Shown: positions 9,192 through 16,947 of the stretch, piece by piece | Layout: every line of letters begins with the position of its first letter | How positions within the stretch are numbered: the first letter of the stretch is position 1 | From: Salinicoccus sediminis | GTDB lineage: Bacteria > Bacillota > Bacilli > Staphylococcales > Salinicoccaceae | Assembly (NCBI RefSeq): GCF_000986795.1 | Contig: NZ_LAYZ01000026.1 | Coordinates: 84,412 to 148,411 of the forward strand | Reading direction: 5' to 3' | Length of the DNA: 64,000 nt | Program-made: the position numbers and the translations under genes | The notes under the pieces: generated by a model | Databases searched by the model: none | What the model saw: only the letters and a program-made list of their open reading frames with translations | Told to the model about the DNA's origin: nothing

Positions 9192-9986
9192 GTGAATGGA
9201 TATGATAAGAAGGCAAGACGGCAGATTGATGAAGTTCTTGAAGTGTCCAAAAGGGTGATCGGCCAGTCAATGAAAGCGGCGTATCTGTTCGGCTCGACTG
9301 CAGCAGGTGGATTAAAGAAAGACAGTGACATAGATATACTCATCATGTGCAAAAGAGAGCTGAGAGCCTGCGAGAAGCGACAGCTGATAGATGCGTACAT
9401 GAAAATATCAGGTGAAATTGGTAATCCTGAAAATAAGAGGTATATGGAAATTACAATTGTGGATGAATCCGATATCTCACCATGGCATTATCCGCCCAAA
9501 CAGGAAGTCCTGTACGGTGAATGGCTCAGACAGGATTTTGAGGCAGGAGAAGTTCCGGTAAAAGAGGAGAATCCCGATCTCGTCATTGTTTTAAAACAGC
9601 TTCTGGATAACCATTACATACTGTATGGCGATAAGCCGGAGGAGTTTATTCCTGAAATACCGGATACAGATGTTAAGAAAGCAATCAGAGATACGTTGCC
9701 GGAACTGATGGAAAGCTATGCAGGTGACGAAAGGAATACGCTGCTCACACTGTGCCGGATGATAGTGACTGTGAAAACAGGTGAAATCATACCGAAACAC
9801 CATGCGGCAGAGAGAGTGCAAAATAGTCTTCCTGAAAATCACCAGGAACTGCTGCAATGTGCAATCTCGGGTTATCTTGGTGAGTACGACGACAGGGGCA
9901 GCTATAAGGGAGAAGACATGAAATCGCTGGTTGATTACCTGGGGAGGGCTCTGGGTAAATTATTAGTAGAAGGCAACCAGCTTTAG
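9192..9986 (+). CDS. Aminoglycoside nucleotidyltransferase, ANT(9)/AadA-like
   Basis: A 264-residue protein with the nucleotidyltransferase signature YLFGSTAAGGLKKDSDIDIL (Gly-Ser and two metal-binding Asp) and a C-terminal helical domain with LTLCRMIVTVKTGEI, as in spectinomycin/streptomycin adenylyltransferases. GTG start; GGAAGGGG overlaps the end of the preceding gene, so translation is likely coupled. No insertion sequence or integron feature flanks it. Substrate is inferred from the family. Confidence 0.75.
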   Translation: MNGYDKKARRQIDEVLEVSKRVIGQSMKAAYLFGSTAAGGLKKDSDIDILIMCKRELRACEKRQLIDAYMKISGEIGNPENKRYMEITIVDESDISPWHYPPKQEVLYGEWLRQDFEAGEVPVKEENPDLVIVLKQLLDNHYILYGDKPEEFIPEIPDTDVKKAIRDTLPELMESYAGDERNTLLTLCRMIVTVKTGEIIPKHHAAERVQNSLPENHQELLQCAISGYLGEYDDRGSYKGEDMKSLVDYLGRALGKLLVEGNQL

Positions 9987-10004
9987 AATGGAGACTGATC
10001 ACAC

Positions 10005-10397
10005 ATGACAAATAACAATGAAATGATAGATACCGCAGACAGGTGGATTGAATACTGCAATGAGCAGGACCTCGAAGGCCTGGCTGGAATCACAGCGGAA
10101 GAGCTTGAAGTCCACGGACCGAAAGGTACGGCGACAATCGATAAGACAGGGCTGAAAGAGTGGATGGAACGGGCGAACCTGAAACTTGAAACGTTTGAAC
10201 ATTACGCCAGGGACAACAAAGTCGTCATGGGGCAGCACGGCATCTGGCTGGACACAAACGGCGCTGTCAAAGGGGAGCAGGATGTATACACAGTGCTTGT
10301 ATTCGACAGGGAAAAGGTGGGCGCTCTGGGGCGCTTTGATGACAAAGAGCAGGCATTTGATGTCACCGGCCTTGAAGAGGGAGACCGGATAAGATGA
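10005..10397 (+). CDS. NTF2-like (SnoaL-type) small protein
   Basis: A 130-residue protein with the helix-then-sheet pattern of NTF2/SnoaL-like folds: ADRWIEYCNEQDLEGLAG at the start, and GEQDVYTVLVF near the end. It follows the nucleotidyltransferase gene by 18 bases with its own ribosome site. The fold is used by many small enzymes and ligand-binding proteins; no activity can be assigned. Its place between resistance-like genes may be coincidence. Confidence 0.6.
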   Translation: MTNNNEMIDTADRWIEYCNEQDLEGLAGITAEELEVHGPKGTATIDKTGLKEWMERANLKLETFEHYARDNKVVMGQHGIWLDTNGAVKGEQDVYTVLVFDREKVGALGRFDDKEQAFDVTGLEEGDRIR

Positions 10398-10469
10398 AAA
10401 GCTCTTAATTTCCAGCTGGAAATGTGGTAGAATAACATTATAAATATTGTACGGAAGGAGATTTTAAAA

Positions 10470-10511
10470 ATGGGTGTCCCTAGAATTTGGCAATCACTTT
10501 TGAATAACTAA
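10470..10511 (+). CDS. Leader peptide of the ABC-F gene
   Basis: A 13-codon reading frame, MGVPRIWQSLLNN, starts at ATG 10470 behind a strong GGAAGGAG site (10453-10460). It ends 163 bases before the ABC-F start and is followed by alternative hairpins and a terminator. Such short peptides control antibiotic-resistance ABC-F genes: ribosome stalling on the leader shifts the RNA to the read-through fold. The peptide is not one I recognise. Confidence 0.7.
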   Translation: MGVPRIWQSLLNN

Positions 10512-10625
10512 CTTAATATTAATATTCAAAAGTCTTGCTATAACTATATTCTGAAGGGACGGGTGTATCCATTTTTAGGATGATCCTGAAAACGCGCGGA
10601 GATAGCATAAGGCTGTCTCTTTTTT
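10496..10625 (+). promoter_or_regulatory. Ribosome-mediated transcription attenuator
   Basis: ACTTTTGAATA, spanning the end of the leader peptide, can pair perfectly with TATTCAAAAGT about 16 bases later. GTCCCTAGAA inside the leader can pair with TTCTGAAGGGAC further down. A terminator hairpin, GAGATAGC / GCTGTCTC followed by six T, ends the leader at about 10599-10625, before the ABC-F ribosome site. Mutually exclusive folds, leader frame and terminator together fit antibiotic-induced attenuation as known for vmlR- and msr/vga-type genes. Confidence 0.7.
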
Positions 10626-10673
10626 GTGTGTGTAAAAATATAGTTTGCAGACTCATAAGGAGTGCAAATTATA

Positions 10674-12128
10674 ATGAATGAACTATCAGTGAAATTGAAG
10701 GACATTGATGTGAGTTTTGGCAACAAGGACGTATTGAAGATTGGTGAACTGACGGCGTATATGAATGACAGGATTGCCATCATCGGGCCGAATGGTGCCG
10801 GCAAGTCGACGCTGCTCAAGATCATCGCGGGAGATTTCAAAGGGTTTGAAGGGACTGTGCAGCGTGAGATGGATTTCAATTACTTTGCCCAGATCGACGA
10901 GCTGGATGCGGCAGTGGATGACAGCTTCAACTTTGAACTGTTGAGCCGGCTGAATGTCCCCGACAATACGAATCTAAGCGGCGGGGAGGAGACGAAGTTT
11001 CGTCTGGCGCAGGCGCTCTCCGAGTATAAGCTCGGTCTGCTGCTGGATGAGCCGACGACCCACCTGGACCAGGAGAGTGTGAATCTGCTGATCGATGAAC
11101 TGGAATATTATTTCGGCACTTTGATATTCGTCAGCCACGACCGGCATTTCATCAACAGTATGGCGGATAAGATATGGGAAGTGTCCGACGGCAGTGTCCG
11201 TGAATACACCGGAAACTACGATGACTATGAGGAGCAGAAAGAACAGGAAAACCTGGAGCATGAGCGCCAGTACCGGAGTTTTGTCAGTGAGAAGAAGCGG
11301 CTTGAGGCTGCAGCACAGAAGCAGATGGAAAAGGCTGCGAAGATGGGCGGGGACAAAGCCAGGAAACAGGATATCAAACCGGACCGGCTGAGTTCGAGCA
11401 AACAGAAGGACACCGTGCAGAAGCAGGCATTCAAAGCCGCCAAATCCATTGAATCGAGGCTCGGCCGGCTGGATGAAGTGGAGCGTATGGAAGACGGTAC
11501 GTCACTGAGATTCCCGATGTCTGAAGCGATGGAAATCCACAACAAATTCCCGGTCATGGGACAGGATGTGACCGTGAAACGCGGAGACAGGGTACTGCTC
11601 GACAGAGTGAGTTTCCAGTTCCCGTTGGGCCGGACGGTCGCCATTATCGGAAATAATGGCTCCGGGAAATCCAGTCTGCTGCATGAAATCATGGAAGATG
11701 CCGAAGGCATGGACATTTCACCGAAAGTGAAGATTGAAAGCTACCGGCAGATGGACTATAAGATGTTCACTGATGAACCGGTGATCAGATATCTGATGAA
11801 ACAGACCGAATTCCGGGAACCGCTGGTGAGGAGCATACTGCAGAACCTGGGGTTCAGCCAGGATGAAGTGACAAAGCCGCTCCATGATCTGAGCGGCGGA
11901 GAGGCGACGAGAGTATCGCTCGCTTTGATGTTCGTCAGGCCGTCCAATGTCATCATACTGGATGAACCGACGAACTTCATAGATCTGAACACTATTGAAG
12001 CTCTGGAGACATTCATCAGAGCGTACAGGGGGACCATCATCCTGACTTCCCACGACAAATACTTCGTCGAGCGGACGGCGGATCTGGTGTATGAAATCAG
12101 AAATGGGAAACTGGACAGAATGGAATAG
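10674..12128 (+). CDS. ABC-F ribosome protection protein, Msr-like
   Basis: A 484-residue soluble protein with two ATPase domains and no membrane helices. Domain 1 has Walker A GPNGAGKST and signature LSGGEET; domain 2 has GNNGSGKSS and LSGGEAT; both have LDEPT Walker B motifs. The linker between them is long and charged, containing KPDRLSSSKQKDTVQKQA, which closely recalls Msr(A). Such proteins bind the ribosomal E site and displace macrolides or related drugs. ATG 10674 is preferred: AAGGAG ends ten bases before it, while the GTG at 10662 lies inside that site. The attenuator upstream supports drug-induced expression. Confidence 0.85.
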   Translation: MNELSVKLKDIDVSFGNKDVLKIGELTAYMNDRIAIIGPNGAGKSTLLKIIAGDFKGFEGTVQREMDFNYFAQIDELDAAVDDSFNFELLSRLNVPDNTNLSGGEETKFRLAQALSEYKLGLLLDEPTTHLDQESVNLLIDELEYYFGTLIFVSHDRHFINSMADKIWEVSDGSVREYTGNYDDYEEQKEQENLEHERQYRSFVSEKKRLEAAAQKQMEKAAKMGGDKARKQDIKPDRLSSSKQKDTVQKQAFKAAKSIESRLGRLDEVERMEDGTSLRFPMSEAMEIHNKFPVMGQDVTVKRGDRVLLDRVSFQFPLGRTVAIIGNNGSGKSSLLHEIMEDAEGMDISPKVKIESYRQMDYKMFTDEPVIRYLMKQTEFREPLVRSILQNLGFSQDEVTKPLHDLSGGEATRVSLALMFVRPSNVIILDEPTNFIDLNTIEALETFIRAYRGTIILTSHDKYFVERTADLVYEIRNGKLDRME

Positions 12129-12144
12129 GAAAGCTGTTTATTAG

Positions 12145-12176
12145 AAAAGTATGGATAGCCTCCATACTTTTTTTAT
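12145..12176 (+). terminator. Intrinsic terminator
   Basis: AAGTATGGA pairs with TCCATACTT, followed by a T-run, just after the ABC-F gene. Confidence 0.8.
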
Positions 12177-12199
12177 TGCACAGCAGAGAAAAAGGATGT

Positions 12200-12225
12200 T
12201 ATAATTACTATACTGAACGGTCAGT
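12200..12225 (+). promoter_or_regulatory. Promoter -10 and TetR operator
   Basis: TATAAT (12200-12205) is followed by ACTGAACGGTCAGT (12212-12225), a near-perfect inverted repeat at the expected transcription start. It lies 23 bases before the TetR gene that heads the SMR operon, so self-repression is likely. Confidence 0.65.
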
Positions 12226-12247
12226 AAAGTGAATTTGGGGTGAAAGA

Positions 12248-12784
12248 ATGAGGAAGAAAGAAGAACTGCTGCTGATGGCGGCTGAAATCATACAGAACGA
12301 AGGCATACAGGCACTGAGCATGGATTATCTTGCCCAGAAGGCGGATATCACAAAAGGCGGTGTGCTCTACCATTTTGAAAGCAAAGGGAACCTGCTTTTG
12401 AAAATGAACCAGATGGTGATTGACAACTTCGATGAAAAAGTGGAGAAGCATCAGAAGGATATGACTGGCAACTACCAGTTCACCCGGGCGTATGCACTGG
12501 CTACGCTTGACTATTTAAACCAGGACCAGCAGAGTTTTCTGCCCGCAGTCTTCATCGCTTCATATGCCGATAAGGACAGCCTGGACCTCTGGCAGCACTT
12601 TTCAGGCCAGTGGAATGATGCATTCCTGGCTGATACCGGAGACCGGGCGAAGATCATGAAACTCCGTCTGCTTGCTGACGGCATATGGTTCCATGTACTG
12701 TACTACAGGGATGATGTGAACAAGCGTGAGATAGAAAAGGTGATACACGAGGAATGCAGAATTTTGTCAGAGGAGGGAAGTTAA
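12248..12784 (+). CDS. TetR family regulator of the SMR pair
   Basis: A 178-residue repressor. The N-terminal helix-turn-helix is visible as ALSMDYLAQKADITKGGVLYHFESKGNLL; the C-terminal ligand domain is divergent. The gene starts after GGGGTGAAAG, and its stop overlaps the start region of the first SMR gene (ATG at 12785). Together with the operator just upstream, it should control efflux in response to cationic compounds. Confidence 0.85.
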   Translation: MRKKEELLLMAAEIIQNEGIQALSMDYLAQKADITKGGVLYHFESKGNLLLKMNQMVIDNFDEKVEKHQKDMTGNYQFTRAYALATLDYLNQDQQSFLPAVFIASYADKDSLDLWQHFSGQWNDAFLADTGDRAKIMKLRLLADGIWFHVLYYRDDVNKREIEKVIHEECRILSEEGS

Positions 12785-13093
12785 ATGGGAATCCTGACTT
12801 TAGGCGGCGCCATACTCTCTGAAGTTTTTGGCTCCAGCATGCTGAAAGTTACAGCGGTTACGAATAACAGACTGCCGGTGGTTGGAATAATACTGGGCTA
12901 TGGAATGGCATTCTACCTTCTGTCACTGGCTCTGATGACGATACCACTCAGTTTCGCCTATGCCGCATGGAGCGGAGTGGGGACTGCGCTGACCGCCCTG
13001 ATCGGTTTCGGGGTTTTCAAGGAACAGCTGCGCCCAAAAACGGTGGTCGGCATCATCGTACTCATCATCGGTCTTGTGCTGATGAGGATATAA
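12785..13093 (+). CDS. SMR multidrug efflux subunit 1
   Basis: A 102-residue, four-helix protein of the small multidrug resistance family. The membrane-embedded glutamate is in GGAILSEVFGSSMLK (Glu14 position), and the helix-4 GIIVLIIGLVLM is present. Pairs of SMR genes such as EbrAB or YkkCD form heterodimers of opposite topology that exchange lipophilic cations for protons; the second gene begins 15 bases later. Confidence 0.85.
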   Translation: MGILTLGGAILSEVFGSSMLKVTAVTNNRLPVVGIILGYGMAFYLLSLALMTIPLSFAYAAWSGVGTALTALIGFGVFKEQLRPKTVVGIIVLIIGLVLMRI

Positions 13094-13107
13094 AGGAGAA
13101 ATGGATT

Positions 13108-13452
13108 ATGAAGAAATATATTTTTCTCGGCAGTGCAATCCTGTTCGAGGTGACCGGGACAACGATGCTGAATCTGTCGGAAGGTTTTTCCAATCTCATG
13201 CCGACAATAGCGATGGCGATATGTTTTGCCCTTTCATTCACCAGTCTGATCTTCGCCTTGAAAGCCATACCACTGAGCCTCGCCTACAGCATATGGGCAG
13301 GCCTTGGAACAGCCGGAGCCGGTCTGATCGGTATATTTCTGTTCGGTGAAACACTGTCCCCGGCCAATATCATCGGGCTTCTGGTGATCATCGCAGGTGT
13401 CGTCATCATGAATATGTCCGACGGCACAGGAAAACAGGCGCGGCGAGGATAA
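13108..13452 (+). CDS. SMR multidrug efflux subunit 2
   Basis: A 114-residue SMR partner with the catalytic glutamate in GSAILFEVTGTTML and four helices, ending in a short basic tail. ATG 13108 follows AAAGGAGAA; the reading frame is open upstream through subunit 1, which is only an overlap artefact. Different loop charges from subunit 1 suggest a heterodimer with opposite insertion. Confidence 0.85.
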   Translation: MKKYIFLGSAILFEVTGTTMLNLSEGFSNLMPTIAMAICFALSFTSLIFALKAIPLSLAYSIWAGLGTAGAGLIGIFLFGETLSPANIIGLLVIIAGVVIMNMSDGTGKQARRG

Positions 13453-13467
13453 AAGACGCAGAAACGA

Positions 13468-13500
13468 GAACGCCCTTCCGATGACGGAAGGGCGTTCTAT
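13468..13500. terminator. Bidirectional terminator
   Basis: AACGCCCTTCCG pairs perfectly with CGGAAGGGCGTT over a four-base loop, between the SMR operon and the convergent ABC operon. Confidence 0.75.
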
Positions 13501-13514
13501 ATTCATATTCACCT

Positions 13515-14183
13515 TTAAACAATATCCGATTTCACAATCTTTTTCCTTCCATATAAATAGGAAGCGGCGTAAACGATGATGCCGGCACCAAGCACGATGA
13601 ACGGCAAGACGAACCGGTAGATGTCCCATCCGATGCCGAGGTCTATATTGTGGATTACCGTATTATTGAGCGGCATGAAATGGAACATATAGATGATGAA
13701 CAACGGCAGGAAATAGATGATGTACCTTAAGATGGCACTGTCCAACCACGAGTTTGCAAATATTATGAGATAGATGCTCATCATGATCAGGCTGGCGCCC
13801 ATGATCATCACAAGGCCGTAGTACAGATGATAGTCATGTCCGATGATCACGTAGGTCGAGAAGACTGCCACCGTGAACACGAGCATCAGGGCGTGATAGA
13901 TATAATCAGCCTTCAGTATGTCGGTCTTCCGGATGGGCAGTGAGTACAGGAAATGATGGCTGTCGTTTTTTGTGATGAGTGTATGAATGTTCTGGATACT
14001 CGAGATGGTATAGACCATGACGATGAGGTTGAGCAGATTCACAAATGGCATGAACGGCTGCAAATTGATGAGGGACTGGCTGAAAGCGGCCAGCAGGTTG
14101 ATGACGATCATGATGCCGCCCATCATCCATATCCATTTGGAGTACATCAGATTCAAATAGAGCTGTTTCTTCATATCAGACAT
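13515..14183 (-). CDS. ABC-2 type permease (PmtB/YtrC-like)
   Basis: A 222-residue protein with six hydrophobic helices and the KNDSHHFLYSLPIRKTDILKA-like cytoplasmic segment that ABC-2 permeases of the Pmt/Ytr group carry after helix two. It overlaps the ATPase gene by eight bases. In staphylococci related PmtB/D permeases export phenol-soluble modulins; here only one permease and one ATPase are present, so the substrate is open. Confidence 0.7.
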   Translation of the reverse strand: MSDMKKQLYLNLMYSKWIWMMGGIMIVINLLAAFSQSLINLQPFMPFVNLLNLIVMVYTISSIQNIHTLITKNDSHHFLYSLPIRKTDILKADYIYHALMLVFTVAVFSTYVIIGHDYHLYYGLVMIMGASLIMMSIYLIIFANSWLDSAILRYIIYFLPLFIIYMFHFMPLNNTVIHNIDLGIGWDIYRFVLPFIVLGAGIIVYAASYLYGRKKIVKSDIV

Positions 14184-15042
14184 CCCTCCGATTGTTTTTG
14201 ATGAAGTACATCACTTCGTCCACGCTCAGTTTTTCAACGATCACTTTGTCTCCGAACAGTTCCTGCAGAGTATCCCATGAATTGCTCATCGCTTCAAAGC
14301 CGAGGGAATTGTCCCTTTTGCCGATCAGCAGCTCATTGGTTTCATCATCGAGCATACCTTTCGGCCCTTTGACCTTTTTGTAGGTATCGAGCAGGGCCTC
14401 TTTTTCCATGTTGAATAAAATCTCCCCGTCGTCGATCATCATGATATAGTCCGCAATACGTTCCAGGTCGCTGGTGATATGGGTGCTGAACAATATGGTG
14501 ATCTCCTCGTTAATCATCAGCTCCTGCAGTATATCCAAAAGCTCCATCCTGAAAGTCGGGGCGAGGTTCGATGTCGGTTCATCCAGTATCAGCAGCTCGG
14601 CGTTATGACTCAGGGCAACAGCCAGGGAGAGTTTCACTTTCTCGCCTGTGGACAATTTCTTAATTCTGGTGTTTTCCGGTACCTTGAAGTCATCAAGATA
14701 TTTGTGATAGACAGCGCTGTCCCACGCTTCAAAATAGACGGTAAGCAATTTTTCCAGCTTGGCGGGGGAGAGGTGTTCGGGAAAATTATCCTCGGCGAAA
14801 ACCATGCCGATACGGTTCAGCAGATTTTCGCGGTCACGCTCGATATCGTCGGAACCGAGTATTTTTACATCACCCCGGTCCGCTTTCAACAGGCCGGTGA
14901 AATGATTGATCAGCGTCGACTTTCCGGCGCCATTATCGCCGACCATGCCTGTAATGTAGCCTTTCGGAATCTCAATGTCCAGGTCCTTTATTTCGAAGTT
15001 TCCTATTTGCTTATGAAGTCCTTTGACATCTATGGCATTCAT
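14176..15042 (-). CDS. ABC transporter ATPase (PmtA/YtrB-like)
   Basis: A 288-residue ATPase with Walker A GDNGAGKST, signature LSTGEKVKLSLAVAL (Thr in place of Gly in LSGG), Walker B LLILDEPTSNL and switch histidine in STHITSDL. The C-terminal third is the divergent extension seen in PmtA/C-type ATPases. It is translated between the GntR regulator and the permease with overlapping ends, forming a three-gene operon. Confidence 0.85.
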   Translation of the reverse strand: MNAIDVKGLHKQIGNFEIKDLDIEIPKGYITGMVGDNGAGKSTLINHFTGLLKADRGDVKILGSDDIERDRENLLNRIGMVFAEDNFPEHLSPAKLEKLLTVYFEAWDSAVYHKYLDDFKVPENTRIKKLSTGEKVKLSLAVALSHNAELLILDEPTSNLAPTFRMELLDILQELMINEEITILFSTHITSDLERIADYIMMIDDGEILFNMEKEALLDTYKKVKGPKGMLDDETNELLIGKRDNSLGFEAMSNSWDTLQELFGDKVIVEKLSVDEVMYFIKNNRRDV

Positions 15043-15416
15043 TTCTTATCCTCCTCAATGACATGGATCATGTCGATCAGTTCCTCGGCGGAAAGGTCGA
15101 TCTGATGTGCCGTTTTAAGCAATTCCTCGATATTCTTTTCAATTTCGAGCAGCACCCGTTCCCTTTGTATGTTCGCATTCTGTTCACTCACAAAAGTCCC
15201 TTTGCCGACAACGGAGTACACATATCCCTCCTGCTCAAGGTCCTGATAGGCACGCTTCGTCGTGATGATGCTGATCTTCAGCTCTTTCGCAAGCGCCCGC
15301 ATCGACATCAGCGCTTCCCCCGGCTGGACTTCACTTGTCATGATGGCGCGGATAATCTCATTCTTCAGCTGTTCGTAAATGGGAGTGTCCGTATTGTTCG
15401 AAATCTGGATATTCAC
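15039..15416 (-). CDS. GntR/YtrA-family repressor (PmtR-like)
   Basis: A 125-residue regulator: winged helix with PIYEQLKNEIIRAIM, MSMRALAKELKISIITTKRAY and the wing GYVYSVVGKGTFVS, then a short YtrA-type tail. The frame is open much further upstream, but GTG 15416 behind GGAAGAGGTG matches the usual N terminus and size. It overlaps the ATPase start. An inverted repeat lies in its promoter, so self-repression of the operon is likely. Confidence 0.8.
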   Translation of the reverse strand: MNIQISNNTDTPIYEQLKNEIIRAIMTSEVQPGEALMSMRALAKELKISIITTKRAYQDLEQEGYVYSVVGKGTFVSEQNANIQRERVLLEIEKNIEELLKTAHQIDLSAEELIDMIHVIEEDKK

Positions 15417-15437
15417 GGGAACACCTCTTCCGTATAT

Positions 15438-15473
15438 AGTGTGTATACTCAATATATATAATATATACACTGG
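15438..15473 (-). promoter_or_regulatory. Operator of the GntR/ABC operon
   Basis: GTGTATA (15441-15447) and TATACAC (15464-15470) form an inverted repeat across an AT-only spacer rich in TATA, about 25 bases upstream of the GntR start. The arrangement resembles YtrA/PmtR operators. Confidence 0.6.
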
Positions 15474-15532
15474 TGTCAAGCCGAGGTGAGATTCTTTTGT
15501 AAATAAGGAGGTATATGTTCTGTTAATAAAGA

Positions 15533-15565
15533 CAAAAAGCTGACCGGTCATAACCGGCCAGCTTC
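15533..15565 (-). terminator. Terminator of the marR gene
   Basis: On the minus strand a GCTGGCCGGT / ACCGGTCAGC hairpin with one mismatch is followed by five T. Confidence 0.65.
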
Positions 15566-15592
15566 CATGTGCACTTTCTGGATGAACTCTGC

Positions 15593-16024
15593 TCATTCAT
15601 TCGCCTCATAATAATCCAGTATCTTTTTCTGGATTTCCGTATACTGCCGGACTTCTTCATCCGACAGGATAGAAAAGATCTCTTCGCTGATTTTCTGACC
15701 ATGTTCCCGGGCATCATCCAAAAGCTTTATACCGCTGTCCGTAATGTCCAGCAGTACGGCGCGGCGATCTTCGGGACTCGTCTTTTTCACCACGTAGCCA
15801 TCCTTTATCAACCTGTCCGAAATGCCCGTCATGGCCCCCGTCGTATAGCCGAGACTTTTGGAAATCTTAGACGGCATGGATGCCCCGTTCTTTCTCAGCA
15901 GATACAGGACCATGATCTGAGAAATATTCAGTTTGCCGTCGAAACGCTTCATGAACCTGAGTACCGTCTCGTTGTTTATCATCTCGGTTGTGTGAATCAG
16001 TTCGAGTAATGTATCTTTATCCAT
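15593..16024 (-). CDS. MarR family regulator
   Basis: A 143-residue winged-helix repressor: ISQIMVLYLLRKNGASMPSKI, recognition helix TTGAMTGISDRLIKDGYV and wing PEDRRAVLLDIT. ATG 16024 follows GAGGTG; the TTG upstream is not favoured. It is divergent from an SDR gene and an inverted repeat sits between them, so it likely controls that oxidoreductase and itself. Confidence 0.85.
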   Translation of the reverse strand: MDKDTLLELIHTTEMINNETVLRFMKRFDGKLNISQIMVLYLLRKNGASMPSKISKSLGYTTGAMTGISDRLIKDGYVVKKTSPEDRRAVLLDITDSGIKLLDDAREHGQKISEEIFSILSDEEVRQYTEIQKKILDYYEANE

Positions 16025-16069
16025 TGTGCACCTCAATCCATTAAATTTGACTTTATGCTTTACGAAAAT

Positions 16070-16087
16070 TATCTTATTACTAAGATA
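16070..16087. promoter_or_regulatory. Probable MarR operator
   Basis: TATCTTA and TAAGATA form a perfect seven-base inverted repeat with a four-base spacer in the divergent marR/SDR promoter region. Confidence 0.6.
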
Positions 16088-16118
16088 TATACTTGTAAAC
16101 TATATAGGAGTGAGCTAA

Positions 16119-16853
16119 ATGACAAGACTTGAAGGGAAAGTAATCGTAATCACAGGAGGCGCGCAGGGCATGGGGAAATCTCATGCCGAAAAATGTGTAG
16201 AGGAGGGCGCATTCGCGGTCATTACCGATATCAACGAAGAAGCGGGGATCAAGACAGCGGAAGAACTCGGGGAGCGTGCACTGTTCATCAAACACGATGT
16301 AACGAGTGAGGAGGACTGGGCCCATGTTGTAAGTACAGTCAAGGAAAAGTGGGACAGGATCGACTGTCTTGTCAATAATGCAGGCATCACACTGTATTCA
16401 CCGATTGACCAGTTGTCTCTTGAAGACTATATGAAAGTGGTGAATATCAACCAGGTGTCTGTATTCCTCGGCATCAAGTCAGTGACGGAAATCATGAAGG
16501 CGCAGGGAAGCGGCGACATCATCAACATTTCTTCAATCAATGGCTTGGTCGGCGGTGCTGCCGGCTATACGGATACGAAATTCGCGGTGCGTGGCATGAC
16601 GAAAGCGGCTGCGAAAGACCTGTCTCCGCATAACATAAGGGTCAACTCCGTCCATCCGGGCGTCATTCGCACACCGATGCTCGAACAGGAAGACGTTCGC
16701 GCGCAGGTGGAACAGTTCATCAGGACGATTCCGATGAGAAGAGTGGCGGAAGTCGGGGAAGTTTCCAATCTGATCGTATTCCTTGCGTCGGATGACTCCA
16801 CGTATGCAACAGGTTCCGAGTTCGTACTGGACGGCGGCATCACAGCCCTCTGA
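16119..16853 (+). CDS. Short-chain dehydrogenase/reductase
   Basis: A 244-residue classical SDR using NAD(P): TGGAQGMGKS cofactor loop, NNAG, catalytic Ser in ISSINGL, YTDTK catalytic Tyr/Lys and the PGVIRTPM loop. Asp in ITDINEE after strand 2 favours NAD(H). The substrate is not evident. It is preceded by GGAG and lies next to a divergent MarR gene that probably regulates it. Confidence 0.85.
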   Translation: MTRLEGKVIVITGGAQGMGKSHAEKCVEEGAFAVITDINEEAGIKTAEELGERALFIKHDVTSEEDWAHVVSTVKEKWDRIDCLVNNAGITLYSPIDQLSLEDYMKVVNINQVSVFLGIKSVTEIMKAQGSGDIINISSINGLVGGAAGYTDTKFAVRGMTKAAAKDLSPHNIRVNSVHPGVIRTPMLEQEDVRAQVEQFIRTIPMRRVAEVGEVSNLIVFLASDDSTYATGSEFVLDGGITAL

Positions 16854-16899
16854 TAAATGCATCTGGTCAATCTCAATAAGTTGAATCACAGCGCAATAA

Positions 16900-16942
16900 A
16901 ATACCGCAGCCATCCGAAACGACGGTCTGCGGTATTTTTGCA
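16900..16942. terminator. Bidirectional terminator
   Basis: AATACCGCAG pairs with CTGCGGTATT with a 17-base loop and a T-run, between the SDR and the convergent patatin gene. Confidence 0.7.
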
Positions 16943-16947
16943 TATAT

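Noticed and set aside
12967..13107. Longer start for the second SMR subunit
   Set aside because: The upstream part overlaps the first SMR gene in another frame; ATG 13108 has the ribosome site and the normal SMR length.
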